The notes under the pieces were generated by a model. That model ran no database searches. It was not told where the DNA came from and was given only the letters and a program-made list of their open reading frames with translations. This document shows positions 22,801-34,071 of a DNA stretch of 64,000 bases, one piece after another. The stretch spans positions 61,705,249-61,769,248 of the forward strand of contig OZ038423.1 in NCBI GenBank assembly GCA_964036155.1, read 5' to 3'. The position numbers and the translations under genes were made by a program. How positions within the stretch are numbered: position 1 is the stretch's first letter; each line of letters starts with the position of its first letter. The stretch comes from Diploscapter coronatus. Its lineage: Eukaryota; Nematoda; Chromadorea; Rhabditida; Rhabditidae.

Positions 22801-24835
22801 TCATGAGTATCAAAGTCTATTTTCAGCAGGTACTCCTGAAATTATTTAACTCTAAGAAAAAGGCGATGCCAATATCAAAATGTCAATATTGTAAGTGAGA
22901 ATAATTATCGATTTTTGAAAGCCTAGGACTATCGCTTGTTTTTCATGAGAAATGGATTTTCTCGCTATCAAAATACTGTCTGCATCAAAAAATTGAAAAT
23001 AAGAAATCGAAGAATCAAGTGATATTAATCAACGAAAATCGGTTAATTAAAATTAAAAAAAAAATACCGTATCCTTTTTAGGAGCATCCTCAACGTCGTC
23101 ACTGTCCATCTCCTTATTGCCCTTCTTCCAGCTCACGAAATAAGGCGTGTTGAATCGCGGCCAGTGATCCCCAATCGGCAAGAGACGGAGAATTCTACTG
23201 AACACCGGCTTGAGCAGATTCGCCAGAGCTACGCAGCCTGCAAATATTCAAATGTTCAATTTTGTTAATTTGCAAAAACCCGAAGAGAGAAAATTTGAAA
23301 AGTGGGGCATGAAAATTCGAAATCAAAATTTGGACATTTTAGCTAGAAGATAAATTCGAAATTGGTCAAAGTTATAAGATTCGAGCGAAGAATTTGAGCT
23401 AACTATTGAAGTGAAGCTATTTTTCTTGTGACGTAATATTTATGAAACATTTTGAAATCAAGTTCTGAAGAAACAAATAGTTTACCTTGGAAGCAGATCA
23501 TGTAGAGGAGGAACTTCATGAAATACTCCTTCTTGAGTTCGGGCATTTCGGGGAAAAATTCGACAATGTGTTCGGGCAGGTAGGAGCCGATTCTGGAAAA
23601 ATCAAGATTTTCTAAAAATAAATAATGACCTTTTGGGATTTTAGGACAATTTACCTTCAAAATGTCGAAATTCTTTGCATTTTTTTCAAAGTAAAAATCT
23701 CACTTCTTGAAAATTCCTGGTCCAAACGATGTGGTGGCGTTGGATTCAGAAGTGCCGAGGGTTTTGTTGATCATGAGTGAATATTGCGAGGGGAGGTACG
23801 TTCCGCCCAAGCTCATCAGCCACGACTTGCCGTCAGGCCTGAAAATGTTTAATTATTCACTTTTTCCTGAAATAGAATTGAAAAACAAATTTTTGAAATT
23901 CGAAATTTCATTTTCCAGGAAAATTTAAACTTACTTGAAAAATAGGTAGAGTCCAAAGAGAACGCACGAGGCCGTGATCGGGAATTTCTTGGCTTCCTTC
24001 ACCGTGATCGAGCCCTGAAAATTTTTTAATTTTATTTTTGGCAAAAGTATATTTCAAAAATAATTTATCTAAAAGACGGTCATTTCGCATAATCGTTCAT
24101 TGAAACGAAATGATATCAAAGTTCGAAAAAACTTTCAGTGGCTATTTTTCACTTTTTTAAATGCATGTTTCACGAAATTGCTATTCAGGAGGTAAATCTA
24201 ACAAATTTGCCGACTCATTAAACCTGACCAAATTCCCAAATCTTTTATCTTTCAAAAATCCCACCTCGATGAGCTTCTTCTTGCTGATCATGCGCTTGAC
24301 GTATCTGGCCGATCGGATGCCGCCCAGAATGATGCACAACAGCGACATCGAGTACAGAGCGATCGAGGCCGTCGCCTGCAAAATAACAAAAAAGGTTTCG
24401 AAAATTCAGCCTATCTGATATATAAAACTGACGATAGTCGTAATACCGTTTGTACTCTCCACTATTTCCGAGATAAACCCTTGCAAAGAAAGGAGGAAGG
24501 AGTACTCGCGAGCCTTAGCTGTGTGCCTGCTCGTTTTTGCCCTCTGCTCCCTCATTTTCCTCTAGTTTCGATGCGTCGCATTCGCAGGCTATAGACACAA
24601 TGCATATGAAAGGTTCATCTCGAGGACAATAGAGAGTATCAAAATCACAAGCTTCCGTTATGCTTCAAAATTCTTCTATCAAAAATTTTTGAGAACTCAA
24701 GTTAATGCATGATACCAACCACACTTCTATACAAAATCCAAACATCAATTTCCAAAAATCTACCTGTTCTTGGAAAGTGAAGGTGATGTTGGCCGCAGGT
24801 GCCGGCGTGGTCGTCTCTGTTGAAGCATCGGACAT
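19871..24835 (-). CDS. imp-2: Signal peptide peptidase (intramembrane GxGD aspartyl protease)
   Basis: Fourteen exons on the minus strand join in frame: 24835-24764, 24375-24265, 24014-23935, 23838-23704, 23592-23486, 23237-23068, 22835-22772, 22543-22440, 21907-21788, 21367-21319, 21030-20931, 20615-20540, 20389-20306 and 19960-19871 (453 residues). The product is a multi-pass ER membrane protease that clears signal-peptide remnants inside the bilayer. Catalytic motifs are present: YD (Asp at about 294, in FVYDVFW), GLGD (Asp at about 341) and PAL (residues about 400-402, QPALLYLVP). The N-terminus has a glycosylation sequon (NIT) and the protein ends KKNN, a KKxx ER-retrieval signal. Length matches the family. 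Exon 8 uses an unusual GCTTGAG acceptor. The exon 4 donor sits on the stop-like string AAGTGA, so intron retention would end translation at once. It is head to head with enpl-1. Confidence 0.95.
21438..21612. repeat. Four copies of a TGAGACGTTTTGTAACA-like motif, mixed orientation, in an imp-2 intron
   Basis: GTGAGACGTTTGTAACAAAA lies on the plus strand near 21487. Three related copies lie on the minus strand downstream, reading (from high to low coordinate) TGAGACGTTTCGTTACAAAA, TGAGACGTTGTGCAACACAA and TGAGACATTTTGTAATAAAG. The outer pair can fold back. The repeat is inside the intron between imp-2 exons 9 and 10. Confidence 0.55.
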
Positions 24836-26073
24836 TTTGCTCGAGCTCCGGATTCCTCTTCCCTGCTGCGAATCGGAGTGAACCCAAGTCTGAAAACTCT
24901 CAGCAAAAATTCTTGAAAAACTGGGCCGTTTTCTTCAATGATCCAAAATAAAAACTGATGGCTAGTTAGCGAAAAATATGATTAGCTCCAAAATAAAGCA
25001 CGAAAAAAGTGATCGAAAGAAGGAAAGAGGTGAAAACGAAGAAATGAAGGATGATGCACAGTTCGAGTGAGTAAACTCTCGAGTAATGACCCATAAAATT
25101 CTCGAAAAACAAACAAATTCGGCCGAATTCTTTCAAAAACGTGGACACCCCGCTTTGCAGTTTGAGAATAGCCAATATGCCTGGGTGAAATAGTGCGCAA
25201 ACGGAAGAGGGTACAAAGAAATCAATAAAGATGCACCATTTCTAATTCGGACGAAACACAATTCAATTAATTTCTTCCAAATTCTCCCCTACAGTTTTCC
25301 CAATTTTGCGCTTATCTTTCAATCTTGAAATCGTTTTTCGGTTGAAGAAATTTGCGGAGATTTTGTCAAAAATTATCTGTGCATAAAGGGGTTGAAAAGT
25401 GACTAGAAGTCCGCTCATTGGTCCGACAAAAGTGTGCATCGCTTGCAGAACTTGAGAAATAGTGGGTGAAAATGGGAGGAGAGAAGAAAAGTGGGCGGGG
25501 CGAAAGGGCGGAGCCAGAGTAGTACGTACACGTCGATTTGACGTAGGCGAGAGAGTGAGAGTCGGAGAGAAAAGGAAGAGACTTCGAATTTGAACGCGAT
25601 TCTCCGCCAGAGCCAACACACTCTAGATTGTTCTCTCACGACACCAAGCAATTCATCAAATTGCATTTTCATTTATCGTTGTCGATTTTTTGAATCGTCA
25701 TCACTTTTCCCGGATTTTTTATCAAAAAATATCTGCACTTTTATGCCCCGTTTTCGCGGGAGATCTTGAAAAAGTTGGCCGGCTTTCAAATAACGAACAC
25801 AAATCCCATTTTTCTTCGAACTCTGAAACTATTCATTTTTATCGGAAAGAATGAAAACCTCCCAAAAATTGTTATTTCTTCTGCCTAAAATTCAAACAAA
25901 ATCTACATTTTTCTTCGTCATTTCTCATTTTCGCGAAATTTGAATACGTTTTTCCTCGTTCGTTCGAAACTTGCATCATTCCCTCCTTTTACAGGTAGTT
26001 GAATTTCGGGAACGTTCAACAGAAAACCGTCTGGAACCGATTGACGACGCCCTTTCCGGTCAGAACCGACGTG
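24836..26073. promoter_or_regulatory. Shared divergent promoter of imp-2 and enpl-1
   Basis: 1238 bp separate the two start codons. On the imp-2 side an acceptor-like GTTTTCAG ends at about 24891 (minus), 56 bases before its ATG, a probable trans-splice site. The middle holds a GC box AGTGGGCGGGGCGAAAGGG (about 25491-25509), an ACGT-rich cluster (TAGTACGTACACGTCG, then TTTGACGTAGG at about 25537-25547), and GACGTG immediately before the enpl-1 ATG. ACGT cores resemble bZIP (XBP-1-type) unfolded-protein-response sites, expected for an ER chaperone, but that is inference. Each gene's upstream DNA is pyrimidine-rich on its own coding strand. Confidence 0.5.
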
Positions 26074-29000
26074 ATGTCCAAACACAAGACCATCCTCATC
26101 TGTCTTGTCGCCGTTCTGGCACTTGCAGGTAGAGATTGAAGAACGAGAAAGTTCATTCCTTTCCTGGAAAGTCGACAAATTTTTTAATACTTGAAAACTT
26201 TTCCGCCTGTCTCATCGCCTTTCTAACACTTGCTGTTGAAAGTCTGCTGAAAACTAGGAAGATTCACCATAAGTCGATATTTCTCAATTTTTCGAAGAAA
26301 TTGAGTAATTTTTCAAAGGAAAAATAAAAATTGTTCTTCAGCCTTCTACCCGTCCCAAGTGGTCGCTGAAGATGACGTGGATGACGAGCCGAAGGTCTCG
26401 AAGAAGGTCGATACTGGCAAGGGCAAGGGATCCGACGACGGCGTAGTGCAGCGGTATGCTTTCTGAACTTCACAAATAAAAATATGCACTAAGCTTCAAC
26501 TCTTCCTGCTTCTTCAATTTTTGCAAAAATTTCATTCCTTGTTTAAGTTGTTCTGAAAAGCGCTTTGTGAATTCTGTCTCCTTTCTTCTGCCCCGTAAGG
26601 CTTATTTCGGTAGATCGGATAGGGTCAAGGCCAAATCGTCTGTGCGTTTCCAAACTCGCATGCGCATTGATTTCGCGTGAATTCGTGACTTTTGTCTAGA
26701 AAAGGGTAAATTTCACTGATACCAGAACACAAAAAATTGAAATGTATGAAATCTGAGTTGTAGGACCAAATTTTGCGAAGTTATCCTATCTTTTTGTACC
26801 AATTTAAAAACTTCTCACCATATTCATATTAGAGGCATTGTCATCGCTATTGCGTACTCACAAATTGCCTGCTAATGCAAATTACGAAGAAATTTTCTTT
26901 ACGGTCCCCAATTTTGACAAGACAATCAGGTAAAGTTTGCCTCTAAAATTGATTACCTTACCCCGAAAAATCACGGAAATTCTCTCCGATTTGCGCATTT
27001 TTGTGTAAAAGTTAGAAAGTTAGTCCTGTGTTGACTGTTTACCGTGCCAGTCCGTTCTTTCTGATTTCTCTATTATTTTCTTTCTTCTCTAAAATCTTTA
27101 TACTCTATCTTTTTCTAACTCGACTTTTCTCCTCAATTTCTTCATTCTCTAACTTCAAATGGACAGTCTACTATTTGGTCAGAAGTATGTGGAGAGTTTA
27201 CTTTCCCTTTACTTTTGAGGGGACCCCCTTACTTTTCGTTATTTACCTGACCTTTCTCTGTCTCCTTTTTCCGCTTCTTCGCCTCTCTTCATTTTCTATA
27301 CTCCATAATCTGTCTTCCTTTTCTGTCTCTTTTTGTCTCTTCATCTCGTATAGTTTCTAAATCTTCTCGAAAGATTATTCCCAAATATAAGGCAACGTGT
27401 CCTTATATTCTAACGAGGGGGAGGGGAAATCGATAGATAACAACGAAAAAGACGAAAGGGAAAAGAGCCATTAGCAACTAAAGTGACTATATTAAATTGG
27501 TATTATTTGCACATGAAAAGCATAACAATTATCTTTACTTTGACAGATTTCAAAATGATAAAAGTATACAGAAAAGTAATGAGAGCAGTGAATATTCTAT
27601 CTCAACTGACTGTATTAGTTTTATCTTTCAGAAAAAAATTGAAGATAGGTAGAAAATTGCAAATGATTACTTTGTATAAATTAGTAAACTCTTAAAAGGT
27701 GTACAATTTGAAACCTTACAAATAATCTTTACTTTTTGATATATTTTTAAAAAATACCAGAAAAGTTATCAGTAAATATGCAGTCTTTCTCCTGTACAAA
27801 TTCAATTTATCCTTTTCCGAAAAAATAGATATATAGAGGATATGGTAATTTTTACTTTTGTACAGATTAGTAAAGTCTGAAAAGTATACAATTTGAAACC
27901 CTTCAATTTCCTATATTTCAGTGAAGAAGAAGCCATAAAACTGGATGGTCTTTCAGTCGCTCAAATCAAGGAACTCCGTGCCAAGGCCGAGAAACACGAA
28001 TTCCAGGCTGAAGTATGTTGTAGAAATGATTCAAATTGGAAATTGATATTTGGAAACAGTGTTCCGCATTTCCCTTTTCCAATTAAATAACAAACAACCA
28101 TTAATAAAAATGGTTTCGTCTTTAGAATGCAAAATTAAATCATTCTTTTTTGAATGGTTAGCGTGAGATTTTGCATAATTACTTTATTCGGGAAGAAAAA
28201 ATTAGGAGATATTCCATAAAAAAGGTTACTTTCGTGAAAACAAATCATTTAAAATGTTTATTTCAGGTGAACCGAATGATGAAGTTGATCATCAATTCGC
28301 TGTACCGCAACAAGGAGATCTTCTTGAGAGAGCTGATTTCGAATGCCTCAGACGCCCTGGACAAGATCCGTCTTCTCTCGCTCACAGACCCCGACGTCCT
28401 TAAGGCCACCGACGATTTCAGCGTCAGAATTAAGGTTGATTTTTTGTTTTTAATTTTTTTAAATGATCGTGTTCCGAATAACAGGGCTGTAAATTCTAAA
28501 CACGTGCATATATACCCGTGTGTCTAAAATTTACAGCCCTGTCGAACAAATACTTGTGGCAGAATTTCTCATGTAATTCTTCTAAAGCATATCTTTGACG
28601 TAAAAAATGCATATCTAAAATTGAAAACAAATTTAGGCTGACCGCGAAAGTCGCGTGCTGCACCTCACAGACACGGGTATCGGCATGACTAAGCAGGATC
28701 TGATCAACAACTTGGGAACCATCGCCAGGTCTGGAACATCGGAGTTCCTACAGAAGTTGATGGACTCGGCAGCCAGCTCCGACCAACAACAGGTCCCAAC
28801 ATTTTTTATATCGTCATTTCCTCACAAGGGTTGAAGTTAGAGTTTTCAAATTAAAATAATGATTTTACGAAGCATAACACTTTCTTATTCAAGAATTTAA
28901 AGAGGGGGATTTGTTAGAAAACATCAACCAAGATGAAGCTTAGAAAATAGTAATGTAGCATTCGTGAAACATACATCAGATTTAGTTTTTTTCGGAAAGC

Positions 29001-32000
29001 TTCAAACGGAACAACCTGATGGAGAGTGGATTTTGCATCTTAATTTTACACTTCTCTAAAACATATTCATCTTTTTCATTAAAAATGATGCCAAACTTTC
29101 TGAGAAGGCTTTTATAATTTTCAAATATTACCTAAAGTGGATGCAATTAAAGCCATTGTTCGACCAGTATTATTACAAGTAAATGTTAGCCAATTTTATT
29201 TATATTCCAGGATCTGATCGGTCAATTCGGTGTAGGATTCTACTCCGCCTTCCTGGTTGCGGACCGCGTCGTGGTCACCACGAAGAACAACGAGGACGAT
29301 CAGTACATTTGGGAGTCCGACTCTGCTAGCTTCTCTATCAGCAAGGTGCAAATTTTTGGCTATTTGGATTTTTCGCGACCAAGCGAGATAGTATGTGGAA
29401 ATAGGAGAGGATAGAGATCATAGGGCAATACTGGTTTGCTTCTACACATTAATTAGCAGAATCGCTAAGTCGTGAAGTCGCGAAAAACCCAAGTTGCTGA
29501 ATTTTATTTAAAAAAAAAGCTTAGATGAGTTTCAAATGTTTCACTGTGAAATGAGATAGATAGTAAACTAACCTAATATATCATCTAGACTTGAAAAATA
29601 CAGAATGAGTTTTAAAGGTATCTTATTAATTTAAAGGTATTTTTCTGATAGTATTCGGTATTATTATCTTTTTTTATTAAACTTGTAAAGTTTTAAAACC
29701 CATTACATACGTTTTAACATTTTATTAGTTAACTGTCAAATAATTTTATAATTTTCTTCCGTATTTGGATCGAAATACCAAATCATTCAAATTCAGGATC
29801 CTCGTGGAAATACTCTGAAGCGCGGCACTCAAATCACGCTCTACATGAAGGAAGAGGCCGCTGACTTCTTGGAGCCAGGTAAACAATCCTTTCTGGAATT
29901 ATTTACCACTTATGGCTCCCTGTCATGTCAGGGGCTACCATTTTTAAAATCCATAAACATTTCAAGTCGAATGTTATCGGATCTGTAGCGATTTGCAACA
30001 GAATCTAACATGAAATCCCATTAAACTTGGTTACAAATCGCTCTTGACTCAATCTTTTCTAGCCAAACATTCATACGATTTTAATTCGAAATAATGTTGA
30101 TAGAAAATATCATCGACTTTCAAAAAGCGAAAATATTATTGTTAGGTCCAACATCTTGAAGATGCAAATTGATCCACGGTTATTTGGAAGGGAGGAATGG
30201 CACGTGAAAAAGAGATATTAGCATAAAAGCACACCGTTCCCCCTATTTCCAATCTCCTAGAATTTAGGACTCAACAATATCAAATAAAAATAATTATGCT
30301 AATTTTTTCAGACACGCTGAAGAAGCTGGTCCACAAGTACTCGCAATTCATCAACTTCAACATCTACCTGTGGCAGTCGAAGACGGAAATGGTCGACGAG
30401 GAAGTCGAGGAAGAGCCCAAAGAGAAGGAGGACGGCGCTGTCGAGGAAGAGAAGGAGGAGAAGAAAGTTAAGAAGGTGAGATTTTTGATTGTTTAAATTC
30501 CCCCTGAAAAGAAAATGAAGAAGGGAGAAAAGCGAACTATGGATTTTGAAACTAAAATTCAAATTTGCTTGAACTTTTCCTAATGATTTCTTATCAATTA
30601 AGGAGCTTAGAGTAATGATAGCAATGATCTATTGAGAATTTACTTTTTATTTCTATTCTGTGAAAAATAACATAATAATCATTGAAATTTTTCTAGTCTA
30701 GACAAATGCAGTTTTGAAATGGAAATTTTTTTTTATTTCCAGGTCGAAAAGACAACCTGGGACTGGGAGAAGGTGAACAATGTCAAGCCGATCTGGATGC
30801 GCAAATCCAACCAAGTCGAACAGGACGAGTATGACGACTTCTATAAGTCTATCACCAAGGTAGTTTTAACTTAATTATTGAATAATATGAGGGTAATTAA
30901 CCAAGTTGATTGCAGGACCACGAGAAGCCTCTCGCCCACGTGCACTTCAACGCAGAAGGAGAAGTCTCGTTCCGGTCGATCCTCTACGTCCCGAAGAAAG
31001 CTCCCAATGACATGTTCCAGGTAATAAAATTTTCGATAAATTTAGAAATAAAAATTCCAGGAAAAATTGAGACTATTAACTTTCTTCGCTTGCTCTTTTT
31101 TTGGTCTTTCATTACTCTTTTCTATTTTTTTACAGAATAGTATCATTTCAATCGTTATGAACAAATTAGAAAAATTTTATGTGAAATTTATGCAACATTT
31201 TGCAGAACTACGGCAAAATCGTGGAGAACATCAAACTGTACGTGCGTCGCGTGTTCATCACTGACGACTTCGCAGACATGATGCCCAAATATTTGTCCTT
31301 CATCCGAGGAATCGTCGATTCGGATGACCTCCCACTCAACGTGTCCAGAGAAAACCTCCAACAGCACAAACTGCTCAAGGTAATTTTCGGAAATTTTACT
31401 TATTTGAGAAAATCTTTCATTCAATGCGTTTCCATTAGTCGATCTCCGAACACAATTTTCCGAAATGGAAGATATTTTCTTCAGCAAAATACTTTAAAAG
31501 CTTTCAATATCAGTTTCAAAATTGCATATATTCTCTTGAAAGATAACGTATTAAATTCAGTCCGATAACTCGCTCTTTATATTCTACTTCAAACTTTACC
31601 CCTCAATTTTAAAACGAAAATTTTTGCATTATTATTGTTGTTTTCTAAAATTATTTTTAGACCATGTTATTAGTTTTCTTACAAAAATTGCTTAAAATTG
31701 CAGGTGATCAAGAAAAAGTTGGTCCGCAAGGTTCTGGACATGCTGAAAAAGTTGGACGGCGAACAGTTCGAGGAGTTCTGGAAGGAGTTCTCCACAAACA
31801 TCAAGCTGGGAGTCATGGAGGATCCTAGCAACAGAATGAGACTCGCCAAGCTGCTCAGGTACGGCTTTTTGGTGTTTAATAAAAATTTATAGAAAGGCTC
31901 AAGCTCCATTGCATTTAATGTTTGACGCATAGGATTATTGTTACATCTATCTCCTTGCGAATAGATGTGCAGATTTCTCAAGACTCGACCCGCAGAAAAA

Positions 32001-34071
32001 GTAGTGCACCTTTTCAAGAGAGAAGAGAAGACATGCTTTTTTACTCTCCCAATATCACTTTTCTGCGGTCGAGTTTTGAGAAGTCTAGATGTTTTATAAA
32101 ATTCGCGTAAAAATCAGCCGTTGCATTGGATTCATCTAACTAATCTAGTGTTATAATTTTTCGATAACCTCATAAATAGACTACGAATATCGTAGTGTAG
32201 GCTATTTCAATAAATATGCCGAATATTAGAAACTTACGAGATTCTTTTTTTTTTTTTTTAATATTATTCGTTTCAGATTCCAATCGTCTGCCGACGAAGA
32301 GAAGTTGACGACGCTGACCACGTACGTGGAGCGAATGAAGGAGAAGCAGGACGCCATCTACTACATGGCTGGCACTTCCAGGAAGGAGGTCGGCATTTTG
32401 AATGTTTCAATAATTTCCTCAATTTTAAAATTCACATTACGATTGATGAGCGGGTTGAAGTTGATAATTAAAATGATATTAGAGGAAATATCAGCATATA
32501 TTTCTTGGATTCTTCAAATTGTTTATTCTCAGAAATCGACAATAACTAAATCATGATATAAATTTTTTAAAAATCACCAAATTTTTTCTAATAATGTGCA
32601 AAATTTCAGGTGGAATCGTCGCCATTCGTGGAGCGTCTGATCTCGAAAGGCTTCGAAGTGCTGTACCTGACGGAGCCCGTTGACGAGTACTGCATCCAGG
32701 CTATGCCCGAGTTCGAGGGAAAGAAGTTCCAGAATGTCGCCAAGGCACGTATCTTTCAATCTATCAGGAAAAATAACTTTTCTTCTTTTTATTAATTTGG
32801 TTTTTCATTGAAAATAGTTTTATGTTTCAAAAAATCTTGCTAACATAAAGTTGATCATTTTTCAGTAAAATTATCCATTTATTTCATCTTCATTTTTGAA
32901 GTTTCTTTCCATTTTCAGAAATATTTTATACGCTTCAAAAGTCTAAAATCAAATATACTGTTAGCGTTGTTTTAATTATCAGACCATAACATTGATAGAA
33001 AGTGAAAATAACGTCTTTTCTAATTACGCCCTATATTTACAGGAGGGCGTGAACATCGACGATGGCGAGAAGGCAAAGGAAGTGCAGAAGCAGTTGGAGG
33101 AGCAATTCAAGCCACTCACTGACTGGCTCAAGGAGGACGCTCTCAAGGTAAAATTAACTGGGATAATTAAGACAATTGGCCTTAATTAAATGAGTTAATT
33201 ATTCGAATTTGAGGACAACATCGAGAAGGCGGTTGTGTCGCAGCGTTTGGTGAAGTCGCCCTCTGCGCTGGTGGCATCGAACTATGGCTGGTCCGGCAAC
33301 ATGGAGCGGATCATGAAGAGCCAGGCCTACGCCAAGGCTAAGGACCCCACTCAAGTAATCATTTTAGCACTTTGAAAAAATAAACTTCATTCTATCAAAT
33401 TTTTATCTCCATCTCTCCTACGATAACTCGAAACGAACTAAAAAGTACTATCACGGTGCTCTTATTATGCGAGATTCCTATGAGATTCATTTGAAAAGTA
33501 TTTAGTAAAATTGCATTTTCCTTTTAAGTCTTGACCTTCATAGACATTGCATGCCAAAAAACCAGTTCAACTTGTCTGAAACATATAAAAGAGAACTTTT
33601 AAAAATGAATTAAGAAATTTTAGGACTTCTACGCGAACCAGAAGAAGACGTTCGAGATCAACCCCCGTCACCCAGTCATCAAGCAGCTCCTCCAGGCGGT
33701 CGAGGCCAACAAAGACGACCTCAAGGCCAAGGAAACTGCTATGCTCCTCTTCGAGACCGCCACTCTCAGGTCCGGATACGTGCTGCAGGATCAGGTTAGA
33801 TAGTTTTTTTTTCAAAATATTTCTAATTTTTTACATAAACGTCGATTTGATTGTTCACTTCCATTATTTATTTTTAAAAAAAGACTCAAGAATAAAAATA
33901 AATCTGCAGATCGGTTTCGCGGCCCGCATCGAGAGCATTCTGCGCGCCACCCTCGACGTGCCTGTGGATGCCGAGGTTGAGGCAGAGCCCGTCATCGAGG
34001 AGGACGAGCCTGCAGAGGAAAAGACCGAGGAGAAAGAAACTGAGGTCGAGGAGGAACACTCCGAACTCTAA
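26074..34071 (+). CDS. enpl-1: Endoplasmin, ER-resident Hsp90 (GRP94)
   Basis: Eighteen exons join in frame: 26074-26128, 26342-26453, 27922-28012, 28267-28434, 28637-28792, 29211-29345, 29797-29878, 30312-30475, 30743-30859, 30916-31020, 31206-31379, 31704-31858, 32277-32388, 32610-32744, 33043-33147, 33214-33354, 33624-33794 and 33910-34071 (779 residues). It folds secreted and membrane proteins in the ER lumen. Seen in order: a signal peptide (about 1-27), the Hsp90 signature [18 protein letters not shown] in the ATPase domain, DTGIGM, and the lid [11 protein letters not shown]. An acidic Lys/Glu linker (about 290-321) follows, then the middle-domain SREN arginine loop, the C-terminal dimerisation domain, an acidic tail and a terminal HSEL for ER retention. 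Intron 2 is long (1.47 kb). Intron 14 has a GC donor and exon 16 an ATTTGAG acceptor. Two possible polyadenylation signals lie at 34570 and about 34727. Confidence 0.97.
27530..27905. repeat. Two-unit degenerate tandem duplication (about 185 bp) in enpl-1 intron 2
   Basis: Both units begin near ATCTTTACTTT (27530 and about 27726). Both end with related strings: TTAGTAAACTCTTAAAAGG + TGTACAATTTGAAACC, and TTAGTAAAGTCTGAAAAG + TATACAATTTGAAACC. The second copy runs up to the branch-point and acceptor region of exon 3. Confidence 0.55.
28481..28542. repeat. Short foldback (palindromic) element in enpl-1 intron 4
   Basis: ACAGGGCTGTAAATTCTAAA (28481 on) and its near-perfect inverse TTTAGACACACGGG side (28515-28542, ending ATTTACAGCCCTGT) flank an 8-base loop. 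The arms are about 26 bp. No target duplication is clear. Confidence 0.6.
29366..29490. repeat. Inverted repeat in enpl-1 intron 6
   Basis: GGATTTTTCGCGAC (29366-29379) is the inverse of GTCGCGAAAAACCC (29477-29490) at 13 of 14 positions, with weaker pairing inward. This is a 125-bp foldback-like segment. Confidence 0.5.
31969..32089. repeat. Foldback repeat family, copy A (enpl-1 intron 12)
   Basis: The left arm AGATTTCTCAAGACTCGACC and the right arm GGTCGAGTTTTGAGAAGTCT are inverse copies, continuing inward over GCAGAAAA. The minus-strand reading of the core (GGGAGAGTAAAAAAGCATGT, then CTTC) matches copy B at 58991-59106 over the whole element, and copy C at 61565-61719 more weakly. Confidence 0.7.
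32745..33042 (+). other. GC-AG intron (enpl-1 intron 14)
   Basis: Exon 14 ends ...FQNVAK and the next exon starts EGVNIDD. The only junction that keeps this family-conserved sequence is AAG|GCACGT ... TTTACAG|GAG. The nearby GT in GCACGT would shift the frame. The GT three codons upstream (AAT|GTCGCC) would delete the conserved Val-Ala-Lys. A GC donor is therefore the best reading. Confidence 0.8.

Noticed and set aside
24540..24640. GC-richer patch in imp-2 intron 1 with a short acidic minus-strand frame
   Set aside because: It ends in a stop and would truncate imp-2 if included. There is no evidence for an alternative exon.
25263..25672. Minus-strand frames of 85-118 codons in the imp-2/enpl-1 promoter
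   Set aside because: Ser/Leu/Arg-rich products of the purine skew, lying upstream of both start codons.
27028..27360. 110-codon plus-strand frame in enpl-1 intron 2
   Set aside because: Phe/Leu/Ser-rich translation of a pyrimidine tract inside a well-defined intron.
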